Positions 16,701 through 30,411 are shown, counted from the stretch's first letter. The stretch is 64,000 nt of DNA from Paenibacillus_E sp964253085 (GCF_964253085.1 NZ_CAXUQH020000001.1:806001-870000); one strand, 5' to 3'. Notes: generated from the sequence alone by a model not told the origin. Program-made: numbers and translations.

Positions 16701-17845
16701 GCAGGGCACGACTCTCTTGTGTTGTGATTGTGGCAGGTCTGATCGCTTTGACGGCCGTGGGCTGTCAGAAGCCAGTAGAGATCGTTAATTCAAAAGCAGT
16801 TCCTACGGCTGCTGCACCGAAAGAAGCTGCGCCTGTAGCAGCTCAAGCTACTCCTAACCAGGTGAACACCATGACAGAGATAACCCAAGAAGAAGCGGGT
16901 ATTAAGATTCGTGTAGATATGCCTGAAATCAAAGCTTTTCTTGAAAAAAGCAAGCAGGGTCCTATCATCCCGGCACTGAAGCAAAATGCGATCCCGCAAG
17001 GTATGGCGTATCTGGAAGAGAAGAATTGGATATTGATCTCCCATTACCGTGAGGACGGCAAGCCTGGCATTTTATCTGTTATTGATGCGGAGAGCGGGCA
17101 GATGGTCAAAGCTCTTGACCTGTATAAGAACGAGTCTACGCCTTATACAGGACATGCAGGTGGTGTTACCGTAAGCAAAAAACATATCTGGATTGCATCA
17201 GAGAGCAACGTCTACTATTTCTCCAAGGATGATCTACTGAAAGCAAATAAGACGGATAAAATCGTTTTTAAAGGGCTCGTTCAAACGAATACGCGCGCTT
17301 CCTTTAATGCTTTTGCTGATGGTGTATTATGGGTTGGTGAATTTGCACAGGGTACCAGCTATCCTACGGATATTTCGCATTATATGACGAACCGAGATCA
17401 GAAAGAGTATAAAGCATGGGCTGTTGGCTATAAGCTTGACCCTTCGACCGACTTGCCGAACGATTTGAAATTGCAGGCATCAGGACCGATTGTGCCTGAC
17501 ATGATCATTTCGCTGCCGGACAGTGTGCAAGCGATGTATACAGAGAAGGATAGCTTCTGGCTCAGCCAATCGTATGGAAGAAACGCGACCAGCGACTTAA
17601 CTCGCTATAAGCACAGTTTATCGGAGATACCCCATAAGACAGTAAAGCTTGGACAAACCGAAGTGCCTGTATGGTTTTTGGACACTAAGAACAAGATGGA
17701 GAAAATGGAAATTGCACCGATGGCCGAAGGTATTTTTAAATCGAATGGTAACATGTACATTTTATTTGAGTCGGGTGCAACGAAATACAAAACATCCTCT
17801 AGCTACGCATTGGACCGCATTCATATTCTGCCATGGCGTGAGTAA
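16697..17845 (+). CDS. Lipoprotein of unknown function in the glycerophosphodiester operon
   Basis: Not recognised with certainty. 382 residues with a signal peptide ending in the lipobox TAVGC near residue 23, an Ala/Pro-rich linker to about residue 50, and then a globular part with repeated aromatic strands (NWILISHY, GILSVIDAESGQMVKAL, HIWIASESNVYYF, GVLWVGEF, SFWLSQSYG) that reads like a beta-propeller. ATGA overlap with the preceding GDPD gene and 75 bp to the next one place it inside the same operon. A surface role in binding or hydrolysing glycerophosphodiesters or teichoic-acid fragments is conceivable but is inference only. Confidence 0.7.
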   Translation: MSRARLSCVVIVAGLIALTAVGCQKPVEIVNSKAVPTAAAPKEAAPVAAQATPNQVNTMTEITQEEAGIKIRVDMPEIKAFLEKSKQGPIIPALKQNAIPQGMAYLEEKNWILISHYREDGKPGILSVIDAESGQMVKALDLYKNESTPYTGHAGGVTVSKKHIWIASESNVYYFSKDDLLKANKTDKIVFKGLVQTNTRASFNAFADGVLWVGEFAQGTSYPTDISHYMTNRDQKEYKAWAVGYKLDPSTDLPNDLKLQASGPIVPDMIISLPDSVQAMYTEKDSFWLSQSYGRNATSDLTRYKHSLSEIPHKTVKLGQTEVPVWFLDTKNKMEKMEIAPMAEGIFKSNGNMYILFESGATKYKTSSSYALDRIHILPWRE

Positions 17846-17920
17846 GCGACAGTGGTCGGTTGTCTGTATTTGCGTTATGATTGAGAGGTATTCAATATAA
17901 CCGGAGGTGGACATCGCGAC

Positions 17921-18616
17921 ATGATCACTGGATTAGCACATAGGGGCTACCCGAAAAAATACCCAGAGAATACAATAGCATCCTTTCAGGCTGCTTTAGA
18001 CTTGTCCTACAGTCATCTGGAGCTGGACGTTCAGCTTACTAGGGACGGAGTGCCTGTCGTTATTCATGATACGACCGTAAATCGAACAACGAATGGTACT
18101 GGCCGTGTAGCAGACTACACCTTTGAACAAATTCGGAAATTGGATGCCGGCGGAGGTCAGCAGATTCCGACCCTGAAAGAAGTTCTTTTGCTGGCGAAGG
18201 GGAAAGCTCAAGTCGATATAGAGCTTAAGCAAAGCGGGGATCTGTATCCAGGTTTAGAGGAGCAAGTGCTGGAGACGATACAAGACGCTGGGGTTCAGGA
18301 TCAAGTATTCGTGACTTCCTTCGATCACTACGCCATCGTTCGGACAAGGGAGCTATCAAGTCATATTGATCTGGGACTCGTCCTATACGGTGCGACACCT
18401 GCGGTGTTTCCTCTTGCGAAGGAGATTAATGCGAAGTATGTATCCGTCAAACATATTTATTTAACAGATGAATTTGTTCATCGCTGCGACGAAGCGGGCA
18501 TACAGTTGATTGCCTGGACGATTGATGATGAACAAGATATGCGGAATTTACGGTCGCGTTATCCTCATATTTGGGCTTGCACGAATGAGCTGGAGAGATG
18601 GATAACGGTATTTTAA
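17921..18616 (+). CDS. Glycerophosphodiester phosphodiesterase (second copy)
   Basis: 231-residue GDPD enzyme, paralogous to the one two genes upstream. Active-site segments: GLAHRGYPKKYPENT, HLELDVQLTRDGVPVVIHD and VDIELKQ. It is about 20 residues shorter, chiefly in the region after the first metal site, and has no signal peptide. GGAGGTGG precedes the ATG. The presence of two cytosolic GDPDs behind one importer suggests different head-group preferences, which cannot be told from sequence alone. A terminator follows. Confidence 0.92.
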   Translation: MITGLAHRGYPKKYPENTIASFQAALDLSYSHLELDVQLTRDGVPVVIHDTTVNRTTNGTGRVADYTFEQIRKLDAGGGQQIPTLKEVLLLAKGKAQVDIELKQSGDLYPGLEEQVLETIQDAGVQDQVFVTSFDHYAIVRTRELSSHIDLGLVLYGATPAVFPLAKEINAKYVSVKHIYLTDEFVHRCDEAGIQLIAWTIDDEQDMRNLRSRYPHIWACTNELERWITVF

Positions 18617-18622
18617 ATAACC

Positions 18623-18658
18623 AAAAGGAGCCGACAACTATGTTGTGGCTCCTTTTTT
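18623..18658. terminator. Bidirectional terminator
   Basis: AAAAGGAGCC / GGCTCCTTTT with an inner ACAAC / GTTGT, flanked by A- and T-runs. It serves the second GDPD gene on the plus strand and the converging response-regulator gene on the minus strand. Confidence 0.92.
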
Positions 18659-18682
18659 GTTGTTGAATTCGCAATGCCAATC

Positions 18683-19369
18683 CTATAAATCATGCTCATG
18701 CAAATAAGCGATCGTTTCCGACCTTCCAGCGACATTCAGTTTTTTGTAAATGGCACTAAGATAATTTTTCACAGTCCCCGTGGTTAAAAATAGTTCAGAA
18801 GCGATAGCTTGATTAGACTTTCCTAGCTTTAAGTTCCTTAATATGTTTCGTTCCTGTACGGATAAATCAGGGGATTTGGCGTCTTGCTTTTTCATGGAAG
18901 CAGGCGTTTGGTTTGCTGTTGTTACGCGTTCTTCATGCTCTTCTGAGGTACGTAAAGCTTGGACAAGCCGCGGTTGAATACTGAGGGGATATGTAATTCC
19001 ACCGTCTAAGCAGACCTGAATCGTAGCAAGTATTTTTTTCGTCTCAACGCCTTTAACCAGATAGCCGCTAGCTCCAAGGCGTATCGCTTCCCAGATGTAG
19101 GCTTCATCCTCAAATGTGGTCAAAATCAGTACCTTAATATCAGGGAATTCGGCTTTGATTCGTTTCGTAGCCTCTAATCCATCAAGCTTGGGCATATGGA
19201 TATCCATCATAACGAGCTGAGGACGATGCAACTGTACTTGTTCAATCGTGGCTACTCCATCCCCTGTTGTAGCTACGACAGAATACCCCTTTTCCATACT
19301 TAGAATAGCTGCTAATCCATCGCGGATGAGGGGCTGGTCGTCTGCGATAAGAATGGTTGTTTGAGACAA
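18683..19369 (-). CDS. NarL/LuxR-family response regulator
   Basis: Two-domain transcription regulator of about 228 residues. The receiver has ADDQP (acidic pocket), the phosphorylated Asp in MMDIHMPKLDG near residue 56, and the K of YLVKG. The C-terminal LuxR helix-turn-helix is LSVQERNILRNLKLGKSNQA followed by TTGTVKNYLSAIYKKL. The TTG at 19369 is preferred, 8 nt after AAGGAG; a GTG at 19378 lies within that site. The gene lies 18 bp after its sensor kinase gene and forms a standard pair. Confidence 0.92.
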   Translation of the reverse strand: MSQTTILIADDQPLIRDGLAAILSMEKGYSVVATTGDGVATIEQVQLHRPQLVMMDIHMPKLDGLEATKRIKAEFPDIKVLILTTFEDEAYIWEAIRLGASGYLVKGVETKKILATIQVCLDGGITYPLSIQPRLVQALRTSEEHEERVTTANQTPASMKKQDAKSPDLSVQERNILRNLKLGKSNQAIASELFLTTGTVKNYLSAIYKKLNVAGRSETIAYLHEHDL

Positions 19370-19387
19370 TTCGATCACTCCTTCCGA

Positions 19388-20533
19388 TCATTTTCGACTG
19401 AAGGGTATGGCTATATCCAGCGTTACTCCGTCAGATGCACCTTTGTTCCTTATGGAAAACGTTCCTCCCACATCTTCCACCCGTTCTTTCATCGCATTTA
19501 GTCCGTAGCCATACACAATTTCGATAGGCGGATGACCATTATCGGATAAAACGAATCGAATGATTTCCTCATGATACGTCAATGAGAAATGGAAATAGGT
19601 ACTTAGGCCATGGCGAATACCATTCGTCAAACCTTCTTGTAGTGCACGGTAAATCGTGAGCTCGATAATCGGCGTCAGATCAGGCATCATGGTGTCGATT
19701 GTATAGGCGATTTCCACGTTAGTTTGCTTTTTCGTATCATCGATCAACTTGATAAGCTCGGGTATGAAGGAGTGATCCGGGAAATTTTCGCGCAAAATAT
19801 GCACAGAGCTTCGTACGTCATCGAGCCCTCTGAGAATACTTTCTTTCGTTCTATCGATCATCTCTTGGGCAAGGGGATAGCGCTGTTTCTCTAACGCATG
19901 TGCGGCAGTTTGTAATCCGGTTAACGCGGATGTCAGCGTATGTCCAACCGAGTCATGAATGTCGCGGGAAATTCGCGTCCGTTCTTGTAATTTGGCCTTC
20001 TGCTCCAGCGCAATAGAGGCAATTCGCAGATGCTCATTGTCGATGGCCAATTGATTTTTTTGTTGAAACGCAATTCTAGCAAGCAAGCTCATCCCATAGA
20101 TAGCAAAGAAATCAATCACTCTAGGAATAATTAAATAGATATCCTCAAAAGGCGGAAACTGACGATAGACCATGACGCCTAATAGAATGCTAGCATAATT
20201 AACGATCGTAAAGAGAATGGCATGCTTTCTACCGTGATGGAAGGTGAATTCGCCAATGAGAATTAAGAGGTAAATTTGTGAAATATAACTTTCCGACCAT
20301 ATGCAGATAACGAGAGCTAAAGCGAGTTGAGCGTATAGAAACTGGAATCCACGCTTACTATGTAGAGCAATCTTTAGGATGTAATCTCGCATCTGGACGG
20401 CAGCAACATAGGTGCACGCTAGCAGCAGAAGTCCAAACGAAAATTTACTCGTATGAAACAATAGCGCGAGTGTTGCGCCTATCACGATGATATTCAAGGT
20501 GAGAGTCATATTCTTATGTAAATGTACATCCAT
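19388..20533 (-). CDS. Sensor histidine kinase, HisKA_3 (DesK/LiaS-like) type
   Basis: 381-residue membrane kinase. Roughly five membrane segments fill residues 10-150, with very short loops and no extracellular domain, so it may sense the membrane or a small ligand within it. A coiled segment leads to the phosphorylated His in RISRDIHDSVGHTLTSAL (near 193), and the ATPase domain has the N-box-like ALQEGLTNGIRHG and G-box GYGLNAMKERVEDVGG. It is co-transcribed with the response regulator and diverges from the small membrane peptide gene, a possible target or partner. Confidence 0.9.
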   Translation of the reverse strand: MDVHLHKNMTLTLNIIVIGATLALLFHTSKFSFGLLLLACTYVAAVQMRDYILKIALHSKRGFQFLYAQLALALVICIWSESYISQIYLLILIGEFTFHHGRKHAILFTIVNYASILLGVMVYRQFPPFEDIYLIIPRVIDFFAIYGMSLLARIAFQQKNQLAIDNEHLRIASIALEQKAKLQERTRISRDIHDSVGHTLTSALTGLQTAAHALEKQRYPLAQEMIDRTKESILRGLDDVRSSVHILRENFPDHSFIPELIKLIDDTKKQTNVEIAYTIDTMMPDLTPIIELTIYRALQEGLTNGIRHGLSTYFHFSLTYHEEIIRFVLSDNGHPPIEIVYGYGLNAMKERVEDVGGTFSIRNKGASDGVTLDIAIPFSRK

Positions 20534-20652
20534 ATCTTTACCCTCAAATACAAAGCATTATTTTCTATGTATTTTACCATAAACATGACTTAAGTCATAC
20601 ACGGAATGCGTAAATCGTCGAAAGAGCGGCACTTATAGTGAACTTCTTCATC

Positions 20653-20681
20653 TTGGATAGGTCTTTAGTAGCATCTATAAT
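20653..20681 (+). promoter_or_regulatory. Promoter of the 31-residue peptide gene
   Basis: TTGGAT, 17-bp spacer, TATAAT, about 43 bp ahead of the peptide start codon. Confidence 0.6.
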
Positions 20682-20723
20682 GAAGATAGAGGAATTTTAG
20701 AATTTCAAGGGAGGCATGTCCAA

Positions 20724-20819
20724 ATGTTGATGATTCTATGGAACTTACTAGGTGGCATTCTTCTAATCTTGAGTTTATATTTACCGCTGAAATTATTATT
20801 GGAACGTAACCCTGAGTAG
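20724..20819 (+). CDS. 31-residue single-span membrane peptide
   Basis: A very small gene with good expression signals: AAGGGAGG 7 nt before the ATG and a consensus-like promoter. The product starts MLMILWNLLGGILLILSLYL and ends LERNPE: one hydrophobic helix with a charged C-terminus. It lies 13 bp ahead of an HTH-only LuxR regulator and diverges from a two-component system. No function is known; a toxin-like, regulatory or membrane-stress peptide is possible. Confidence 0.6.
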   Translation: MLMILWNLLGGILLILSLYLPLKLLLERNPE

Positions 20820-20832
20820 GAGGGAGTACGAC

Positions 20833-21186
20833 TTGAAAGAAGACTTGCATCATAGGAAAAATGGGGACATGCATGCATCATGCAGCACTGAGTACGAGCG
20901 AATGAATGAGTTTCTGATTCAGGAAACGGGTACTTCCATGGATGTATTTTCTACTAGGTATCAAATCACGAAGCGAGAGTCGGAAATTTTTTTGATGGTC
21001 GCTATCTATGGTTTTTCCAATCACGAAATTGCCGAACGTTGCAGGATCAGCGAAAAAACGGTCAAGATTCATCTTGCTAATATAATGAACAAAGCTGGCA
21101 TCAAATCGATGCGGAGATTACTTTCGCTGTTATTTAATCATGTTCTTTACTTTCATGAAAGTAACCGACTGTCCGAGGAAAAGTAG
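20833..21186 (+). CDS. Small LuxR-type DNA-binding protein without receiver
   Basis: 117-residue protein. The only recognisable domain is a LuxR/GerE helix-turn-helix at about residues 45-105: ITKRESEIFLMVAIYGFSNH, then EIAERCRISEKTVKIHLANI. The N-terminal 40 residues are not a receiver domain. The start is TTG with GGAGGGAG upstream. It follows the 31-residue peptide gene closely, so the two are probably one operon. Compared with GerE, the N-terminal extension is longer. What it regulates is unknown. Confidence 0.82.
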   Translation: MKEDLHHRKNGDMHASCSTEYERMNEFLIQETGTSMDVFSTRYQITKRESEIFLMVAIYGFSNHEIAERCRISEKTVKIHLANIMNKAGIKSMRRLLSLLFNHVLYFHESNRLSEEK

Positions 21187-21198
21187 GGACGGTTTTTT
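21163..21198 (+). terminator. Rho-independent terminator
   Basis: AACCG..GTCC pairs with GGGAC-GGTT with a small bulge, followed by T6. The left arm overlaps the last codons of the LuxR gene. Confidence 0.7.
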
Positions 21199-21302
21199 CA
21201 TTTCAGCGTAACTAAACATTCTCCTACTACGTCTATTACTATGTTGCTATAATTACGAAAACTAGCAATGGCAGATATAGAGGGAGAGGAAAGAAAACGT
21301 TT

Positions 21303-22913
21303 ATGTTGAAAAAGACAATTTTATTCGGCACGTTGTTTGTTCTATTGTTTGCAAATACCGCTTTTGCATACGATGTACAACTCCGGTCCTTCATGGATGA
21401 GGAACAAGATTATGCCAAGGATCCGATTTACACATTATCCGCATTAGGTATTATTAACGGCTACGAGGACCAAACTTATCGTCCCAATGATGACCTGTCT
21501 AGAGAGGCTTTCATTAAGTTGCTCGTTATGGAAGGTAAAATAGAGAATAAAGCCGCCGTGGGGAGTATCCCCGCAGATGTAACGAAGGACCGCTGGTCGG
21601 CACCTTATATTTCGACTGTCTACGAACGGAAATGGCTAGATAGCTTACTAGATCAGGAGGGTTTGTTTCATCCTTCCCAGACGATTAATAGAGAAGAAGT
21701 TGCGATGCTCGTAGGGAAATCGTTGCTGGAGTCTGAAAGCGAAACGGTTCGTCAACAATGGTTAACTACGGATTGGAAGAAGGAACAGAGCCTTAGAAGT
21801 TTTAAAGATGATTTGGTTATGAATGAGGCGATGAAGCCTTATGTGTATTACGCAGCACGTCGTGGCATTATGGAGGGAGATCAAGCAGGATTTAACCCGA
21901 AAGAGTCTTTGATTCGCAAACAGGCCGCAGCAGTTATTTATCGTTTAATTGATAAGCGAATTGCCGAGCAAAAGATCGATTTTACAGGTTATTATGCCCT
22001 GATATCTTATCCTGCGATTAAGCAGATGAATAAGCTATCCCATGTCATTTTTGGTTGGTCTAATTTGTCATACAGCGCGGCTGGAACAGCTTCATTGAAC
22101 ATCACCTCAACGGTGAATCGCGTGCCGGAAGGTTATGAAGAGGTCATCGCCACTGCGGATGCTGCCCATCTCACGAAAGAACTGATGGTTTTCTATGATG
22201 GCGCTAATTTAAAAGACTTCCTTAAAGATGAGTCTGCCCAAAAGACCTTCATCTCCTCATTGCTTAGTACGTTGAAAGATCCAGCCTACTCGTTTACTGG
22301 GGTAAGCATTGATTTTGAAGGGCTGAAGGATGTGGCAAGTGCGTCAGACTACACCCAATTTCTTCAGGAGTTGAAAAGTCAGTTAGGTTCGCTTACGTTA
22401 TCCTTAGCCGTCCCTCCAATCTATTATTATAAGGGTTATGATTTAAAAGAGATCGGTAAGCTAGCCGATACAGTTATCCTTATGGCTTATGACTTCACAC
22501 ATGATGATAACATGTTGCCCTCGGCTCCGTTACCATTAGTGAACGATACAGTCCTTACAGCGCTTCAATCGATACCGAAAGAAAAGCTGGTGCTAGGCAT
22601 ATCCAAACAGGCTAACCAGTGGATCACCAAATCTGGGGTAACTGGAACTGCCCTTAAACCAGCCGTTGTAGATGTTGAGAAAAGGCTGGCGATGCCAGGT
22701 GTGGATACCACGTGGGTAATGCCGTATTTCTTGAAGAAAGCTACGTTTGCAGACGAACGGGGTAGTCATGTGCTGTACTACGAAGATTCGCAGAGTATAG
22801 CCAAGAAGATTTGGCTCGCCAAATTCTATGAGCTGAATGCTGTTTCCTTATGGTTTATGGGCAACTATACGGCATCGGATTGGGAGCAAGTTGGAGAGCA
22901 GGCGGCTAAGTAA
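21303..22913 (+). CDS. SLH-domain protein with GH18 (chitinase-like) domain
   Basis: 536-residue exported cell-wall protein. A signal peptide (residues 1-22, FAYD) precedes three S-layer-homology repeats to about residue 215 (ALGIINGYEDQTYRPNDDLS, AARRGIMEGDQAGFNPKESL). The remaining part is a glycoside hydrolase 18 barrel with the catalytic Glu in GVSIDFEGL, VILMAYDF and a C-terminal SLWFMGNY. The layout resembles spore-cortex or wall glucosaminidases of the YdhD/YaaH group. Three SLH repeats bind pyruvylated wall polymer. An extended -10 (TGCTATAAT) at 21246 and GAGGGAGAGG site support the start. A decayed homologous fragment lies at 1.1 kb. Confidence 0.88.
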   Translation: MLKKTILFGTLFVLLFANTAFAYDVQLRSFMDEEQDYAKDPIYTLSALGIINGYEDQTYRPNDDLSREAFIKLLVMEGKIENKAAVGSIPADVTKDRWSAPYISTVYERKWLDSLLDQEGLFHPSQTINREEVAMLVGKSLLESESETVRQQWLTTDWKKEQSLRSFKDDLVMNEAMKPYVYYAARRGIMEGDQAGFNPKESLIRKQAAAVIYRLIDKRIAEQKIDFTGYYALISYPAIKQMNKLSHVIFGWSNLSYSAAGTASLNITSTVNRVPEGYEEVIATADAAHLTKELMVFYDGANLKDFLKDESAQKTFISSLLSTLKDPAYSFTGVSIDFEGLKDVASASDYTQFLQELKSQLGSLTLSLAVPPIYYYKGYDLKEIGKLADTVILMAYDFTHDDNMLPSAPLPLVNDTVLTALQSIPKEKLVLGISKQANQWITKSGVTGTALKPAVVDVEKRLAMPGVDTTWVMPYFLKKATFADERGSHVLYYEDSQSIAKKIWLAKFYELNAVSLWFMGNYTASDWEQVGEQAAK

Positions 22914-22925
22914 TAGTTAGTGTAA

Positions 22926-22957
22926 AAAGGAGCTAGGTTCATGAACCTAGCTCCTTT
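22926..22957. terminator. Perfect palindromic terminator
   Basis: AAAGGAGCTAGGTTCA / TGAACCTAGCTCCTTT, a perfect 16-bp inverted repeat with no spacer, just after the SLH/GH18 stop codon. The T-run is short. Confidence 0.75.
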
Positions 22958-23010
22958 ATCAATTAATCTGACATTGACTGCGATTTCATAGGCAGGGTAG
23001 TAGAGAGATA

Positions 23011-23041
23011 GAGGCTTCGTCCAACGGACGAGGCTTTTTTT
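23011..23041 (+). terminator. Rho-independent terminator
   Basis: AGGCTTCGTCC / GGACGAGGCT with an AAC loop and T7. It lies 50 bp beyond the first palindrome, so this gene end carries two terminators in series. Confidence 0.85.
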
Positions 23042-23160
23042 ATTAATAAGGTTAATTAAATCGTTCCCGAGCACAAATCAGATATGGTAAACTATAGGTA
23101 AAATGAACTAATTCCTCACATCCTACCGACTGACTCTACGAAAAGGCGCTGAAACCCTCG

Positions 23161-25308
23161 ATGCTTTATTTATATCGATCCGTCCTACGATATCTAGCGA
23201 GTAGTAAAAAAATATTCACCGTATTTATCATTGCGCTATTATTTGAACTCAGCTTCGAGTACTTTACGTCATTAAGTATCAAATATTTAATTGACGATGC
23301 CATCACACCTCGGAATATGACCATTTTCTTTGGTTTGCTCTTAGCACTTCTCATTGGCGGTGTCTTAAACTTATTGATTGGTGTTGGCGGCGATTATACG
23401 ATGTCCAAATTAAACGAGACGATTCTCATCGGGCTGCGCAAAGATCTCTATGAACAGATGCAGAAGCTTTCTGCTCATTTCTTCTCACGCTATCGAATCG
23501 GGGATATTGTTGCGCGGTTCACCATGGATATTCCAGCGGTAGAACATGCGATGATGCAGACGTTTTCTACGCTTATTCTGGCAAGCCTCAGCATGGTAGT
23601 GGGTACGGTGATTTTGTTTGTTCTAGAGTGGAAATTGGCGCTTGTGACGTTCGTCGGCATTGTCTTCATGTTCGTCCCGCAAAAACTACTGAATAAACGC
23701 GCGCAGCACTACAACGAGGAGTACGTTGGCATTGTAGAATCATTTTCTAATAATATGGATGAGGAAATGAAGGCATTTAAGGTCATTCGTGGCTTTCAAC
23801 TGCAGGAATCTATGAAAAATAGGTTCACCAAGCAACTACAAGTCTGGTTTCGACTTGGTGTGAAGAGGAGCTTCATTAACTCGAATCTGGAGCGACTTCC
23901 AATCATGGTGTTATCCGTTATTAACGTGATTATCCTTGGTTTAGGGGGCTATTTTACGTTCCAAGGAACAATGACCATTGGGGATTTAATTGCCTTTTAT
24001 TCGGTTTTTGATACGGTGGGGGTGTCCGTGATCCAATTCATGGAAGTCGTGCCTGATCTAATTGAGGCTGAGGTCGGCATACGACGCATTAATGAAGTAC
24101 TAGAGATCCAGCCCGATTTGGAGGACAATGAGCAGGCTTCCCAGATTCCCTCTTTGACCAACGAGATTAAGTTCGACAACGTTATCTTCGGCTATACGGA
24201 GGCGCACCCTGTCATTCATGATCTAACCTTATCCATTCCCGTGGGTAGTTATGTAGCTTTGGTAGGTCCTAGTGGTTCAGGCAAAAGCACGTTGCTCCAA
24301 CTGCTCATGCGTTTCTATGATCCGCAAAAAGGCTCGATTAAAGTGGATGACCTTGACCTCCGTAAAATTCAGCTGTCTTCGCTGCTTACGCAAGCTGGGG
24401 TTATTTTTCAAGAACCTTATCTATTCAATACGACGATACGCGAAAATCTACTGATTGGTCATCCCGATGCCACCGAGGAAGAACTTCTCGAAGCGACGCT
24501 TGCGGTCGGTGTTCATGAGGCGATTATGCAAATGTCGAATGGCTACGATACCTGGATCGAAAATGATGGAGCCAATCTGTCCGTTAGCCAACGGCACCGG
24601 ATTTCGATCGCGCGTGCGTTACTACGTTCGAACGAGCTGACTTTCATGGACGAAGTCGCTGCATCCTTAGATCCCGAGTCAGAAATAGCACTGAATGAGA
24701 CCATCTCTCGTGCTAATCAAGGACGTACGGTTGTTGCTGTTTCGCATCGCTTGAAGACCGTTTCACATGCGGATCTGATCTATTTCATCCATGAGGGAAA
24801 AGTCATCGAATACGGAAAGCATCAGGAACTACTAGAGCGCCAAGGGGCCTACCATCGATTATGGCAAAAGCAGCAAGGCTTCCAATTATCTCACACTGGA
24901 GAAGTTGTCATTGAAGTTGAGCGCTTAAGACAGATGCCTTTCTTTACTTATATGAATAAGGATCTGCTTCACGAAATCAAGGATTTGCTGATAACGGAGA
25001 AAATCACGAGCGGCCAACATGTATTCCGACAAGGTGAAGCGGGAAATAAATTGTATATCATTGCACGTGGCAAAGTGGAAGTGTCGAAAAGGAATGCCCA
25101 AGGTGAGAACATAAGGGTCGCTGTTCTACAAGATGGAGACCATTTCGGTGAAATTGCGCTGCTGAAGGATACGCCTCGCAATGCTAACATTTCTGCGCTA
25201 ACCGATTGCACGCTATTGTCGTTGACTCGCAAGCAGTTACTGCCTCTGTTGGATCGCTATGCGGATATGAAGGCGAAGCTGAATCAGTCTTTGAGTGAGA
25301 GGAGTTAA
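23161..25308 (+). CDS. ABC exporter fused to a cyclic-nucleotide-binding-type (CRP-like) domain
   Basis: 715-residue fusion. Residues 1-310 form a six-helix exporter membrane domain. Residues 335-575 are the ATPase: Walker A GPSGSGKSTL, Q-loop IFQEPYLF, Walker B LTFMDE and H-loop VSHRL. The signature motif reads LSVSQRHR instead of LSGGQ, and the D-loop region is AASLD. Residues 600-710 are a CRP-type ligand-binding domain with RQGEAGNKLYIIARGKVEV and the phosphate cassette FGEIALLKDTPRNANISA. Homodimeric export with gating by a ligand or by the cassette domain is inferred; substrate and ligand are unknown. The ribosome binding site is weak (AAGGCG, 12 nt upstream). A monocistronic gene. Confidence 0.88.
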   Translation: MLYLYRSVLRYLASSKKIFTVFIIALLFELSFEYFTSLSIKYLIDDAITPRNMTIFFGLLLALLIGGVLNLLIGVGGDYTMSKLNETILIGLRKDLYEQMQKLSAHFFSRYRIGDIVARFTMDIPAVEHAMMQTFSTLILASLSMVVGTVILFVLEWKLALVTFVGIVFMFVPQKLLNKRAQHYNEEYVGIVESFSNNMDEEMKAFKVIRGFQLQESMKNRFTKQLQVWFRLGVKRSFINSNLERLPIMVLSVINVIILGLGGYFTFQGTMTIGDLIAFYSVFDTVGVSVIQFMEVVPDLIEAEVGIRRINEVLEIQPDLEDNEQASQIPSLTNEIKFDNVIFGYTEAHPVIHDLTLSIPVGSYVALVGPSGSGKSTLLQLLMRFYDPQKGSIKVDDLDLRKIQLSSLLTQAGVIFQEPYLFNTTIRENLLIGHPDATEEELLEATLAVGVHEAIMQMSNGYDTWIENDGANLSVSQRHRISIARALLRSNELTFMDEVAASLDPESEIALNETISRANQGRTVVAVSHRLKTVSHADLIYFIHEGKVIEYGKHQELLERQGAYHRLWQKQQGFQLSHTGEVVIEVERLRQMPFFTYMNKDLLHEIKDLLITEKITSGQHVFRQGEAGNKLYIIARGKVEVSKRNAQGENIRVAVLQDGDHFGEIALLKDTPRNANISALTDCTLLSLTRKQLLPLLDRYADMKAKLNQSLSERS

Positions 25309-25359
25309 TGGTAGGTGAAGGAGTAGATGAAAGTTATTTTAAAATGGAAAAATAAAACA

Positions 25360-25389
25360 TTGCATTCTTTGTCGAAACCATGCTATATT
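25360..25389 (+). promoter_or_regulatory. rrn operon 1 promoter P1
   Basis: TTGCAT, 18-bp spacer, TATATT, 90 bp ahead of P2. Confidence 0.6.
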
Positions 25390-25449
25390 ATCACTCCGGC
25401 CGCAAGACAGGCAGGCGAGAGTAACTGAAAGTAACTCGAAAAAAAGTAG

Positions 25450-25478
25450 TTGCACATTAAAAGTAAACATGGTATATT
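25450..25478 (+). promoter_or_regulatory. rrn operon 1 promoter P2
   Basis: TTGCAC, 17-bp spacer, TATATT; the second operon has TTGCAA-17-TATATT in the same position relative to its 16S gene. Confidence 0.8.
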
Positions 25479-25624
25479 ACTTCTCGCTGCTTCGGTAACA
25501 CGGCAGTGAGCGAAAGAAATTGATCTTTGAAAACTGAACAACGAGTGAGTAAGCACAGTCGAGTAATCGAATATAAAAGAGATTGCAAAATCTCGCTAGC
25601 TTCAAATGAGCATTTCAGCTTTTC
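25479..25624 (+). other. rrn operon 1 leader
   Basis: Contains a boxA-like TGATCTTTGAAAACTGAAC, the left half of the 16S processing stem (ACGAGTGAGTAAGC at 25541, pairing with GCTTACTCACTCGT at 27221), and a small hairpin GAGATT / AATCTC. The leader of operon 2 is nearly identical. Confidence 0.7.
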
Positions 25625-27170
<1,546 letters not shown>

Positions 27171-27374
27171 TGGAGACTCGTGTCTGATAGACACAGTCAA
27201 GTGTGTTTAACACACAAATCGCTTACTCACTCGTGTTCAGTTTTGAAAGAGCAATCTTTCAAAAACATCTTTACAAATTGTTCCTTGAAAACTAGATAAC
27301 GAAACAAAACGTAAAGTAAGAACTTAGGTTGTGTTGACCTTAGGGTTGCACAAAAATCTTTAAATGCATTTCTA

Positions 27375-30411
<3,037 letters not shown>

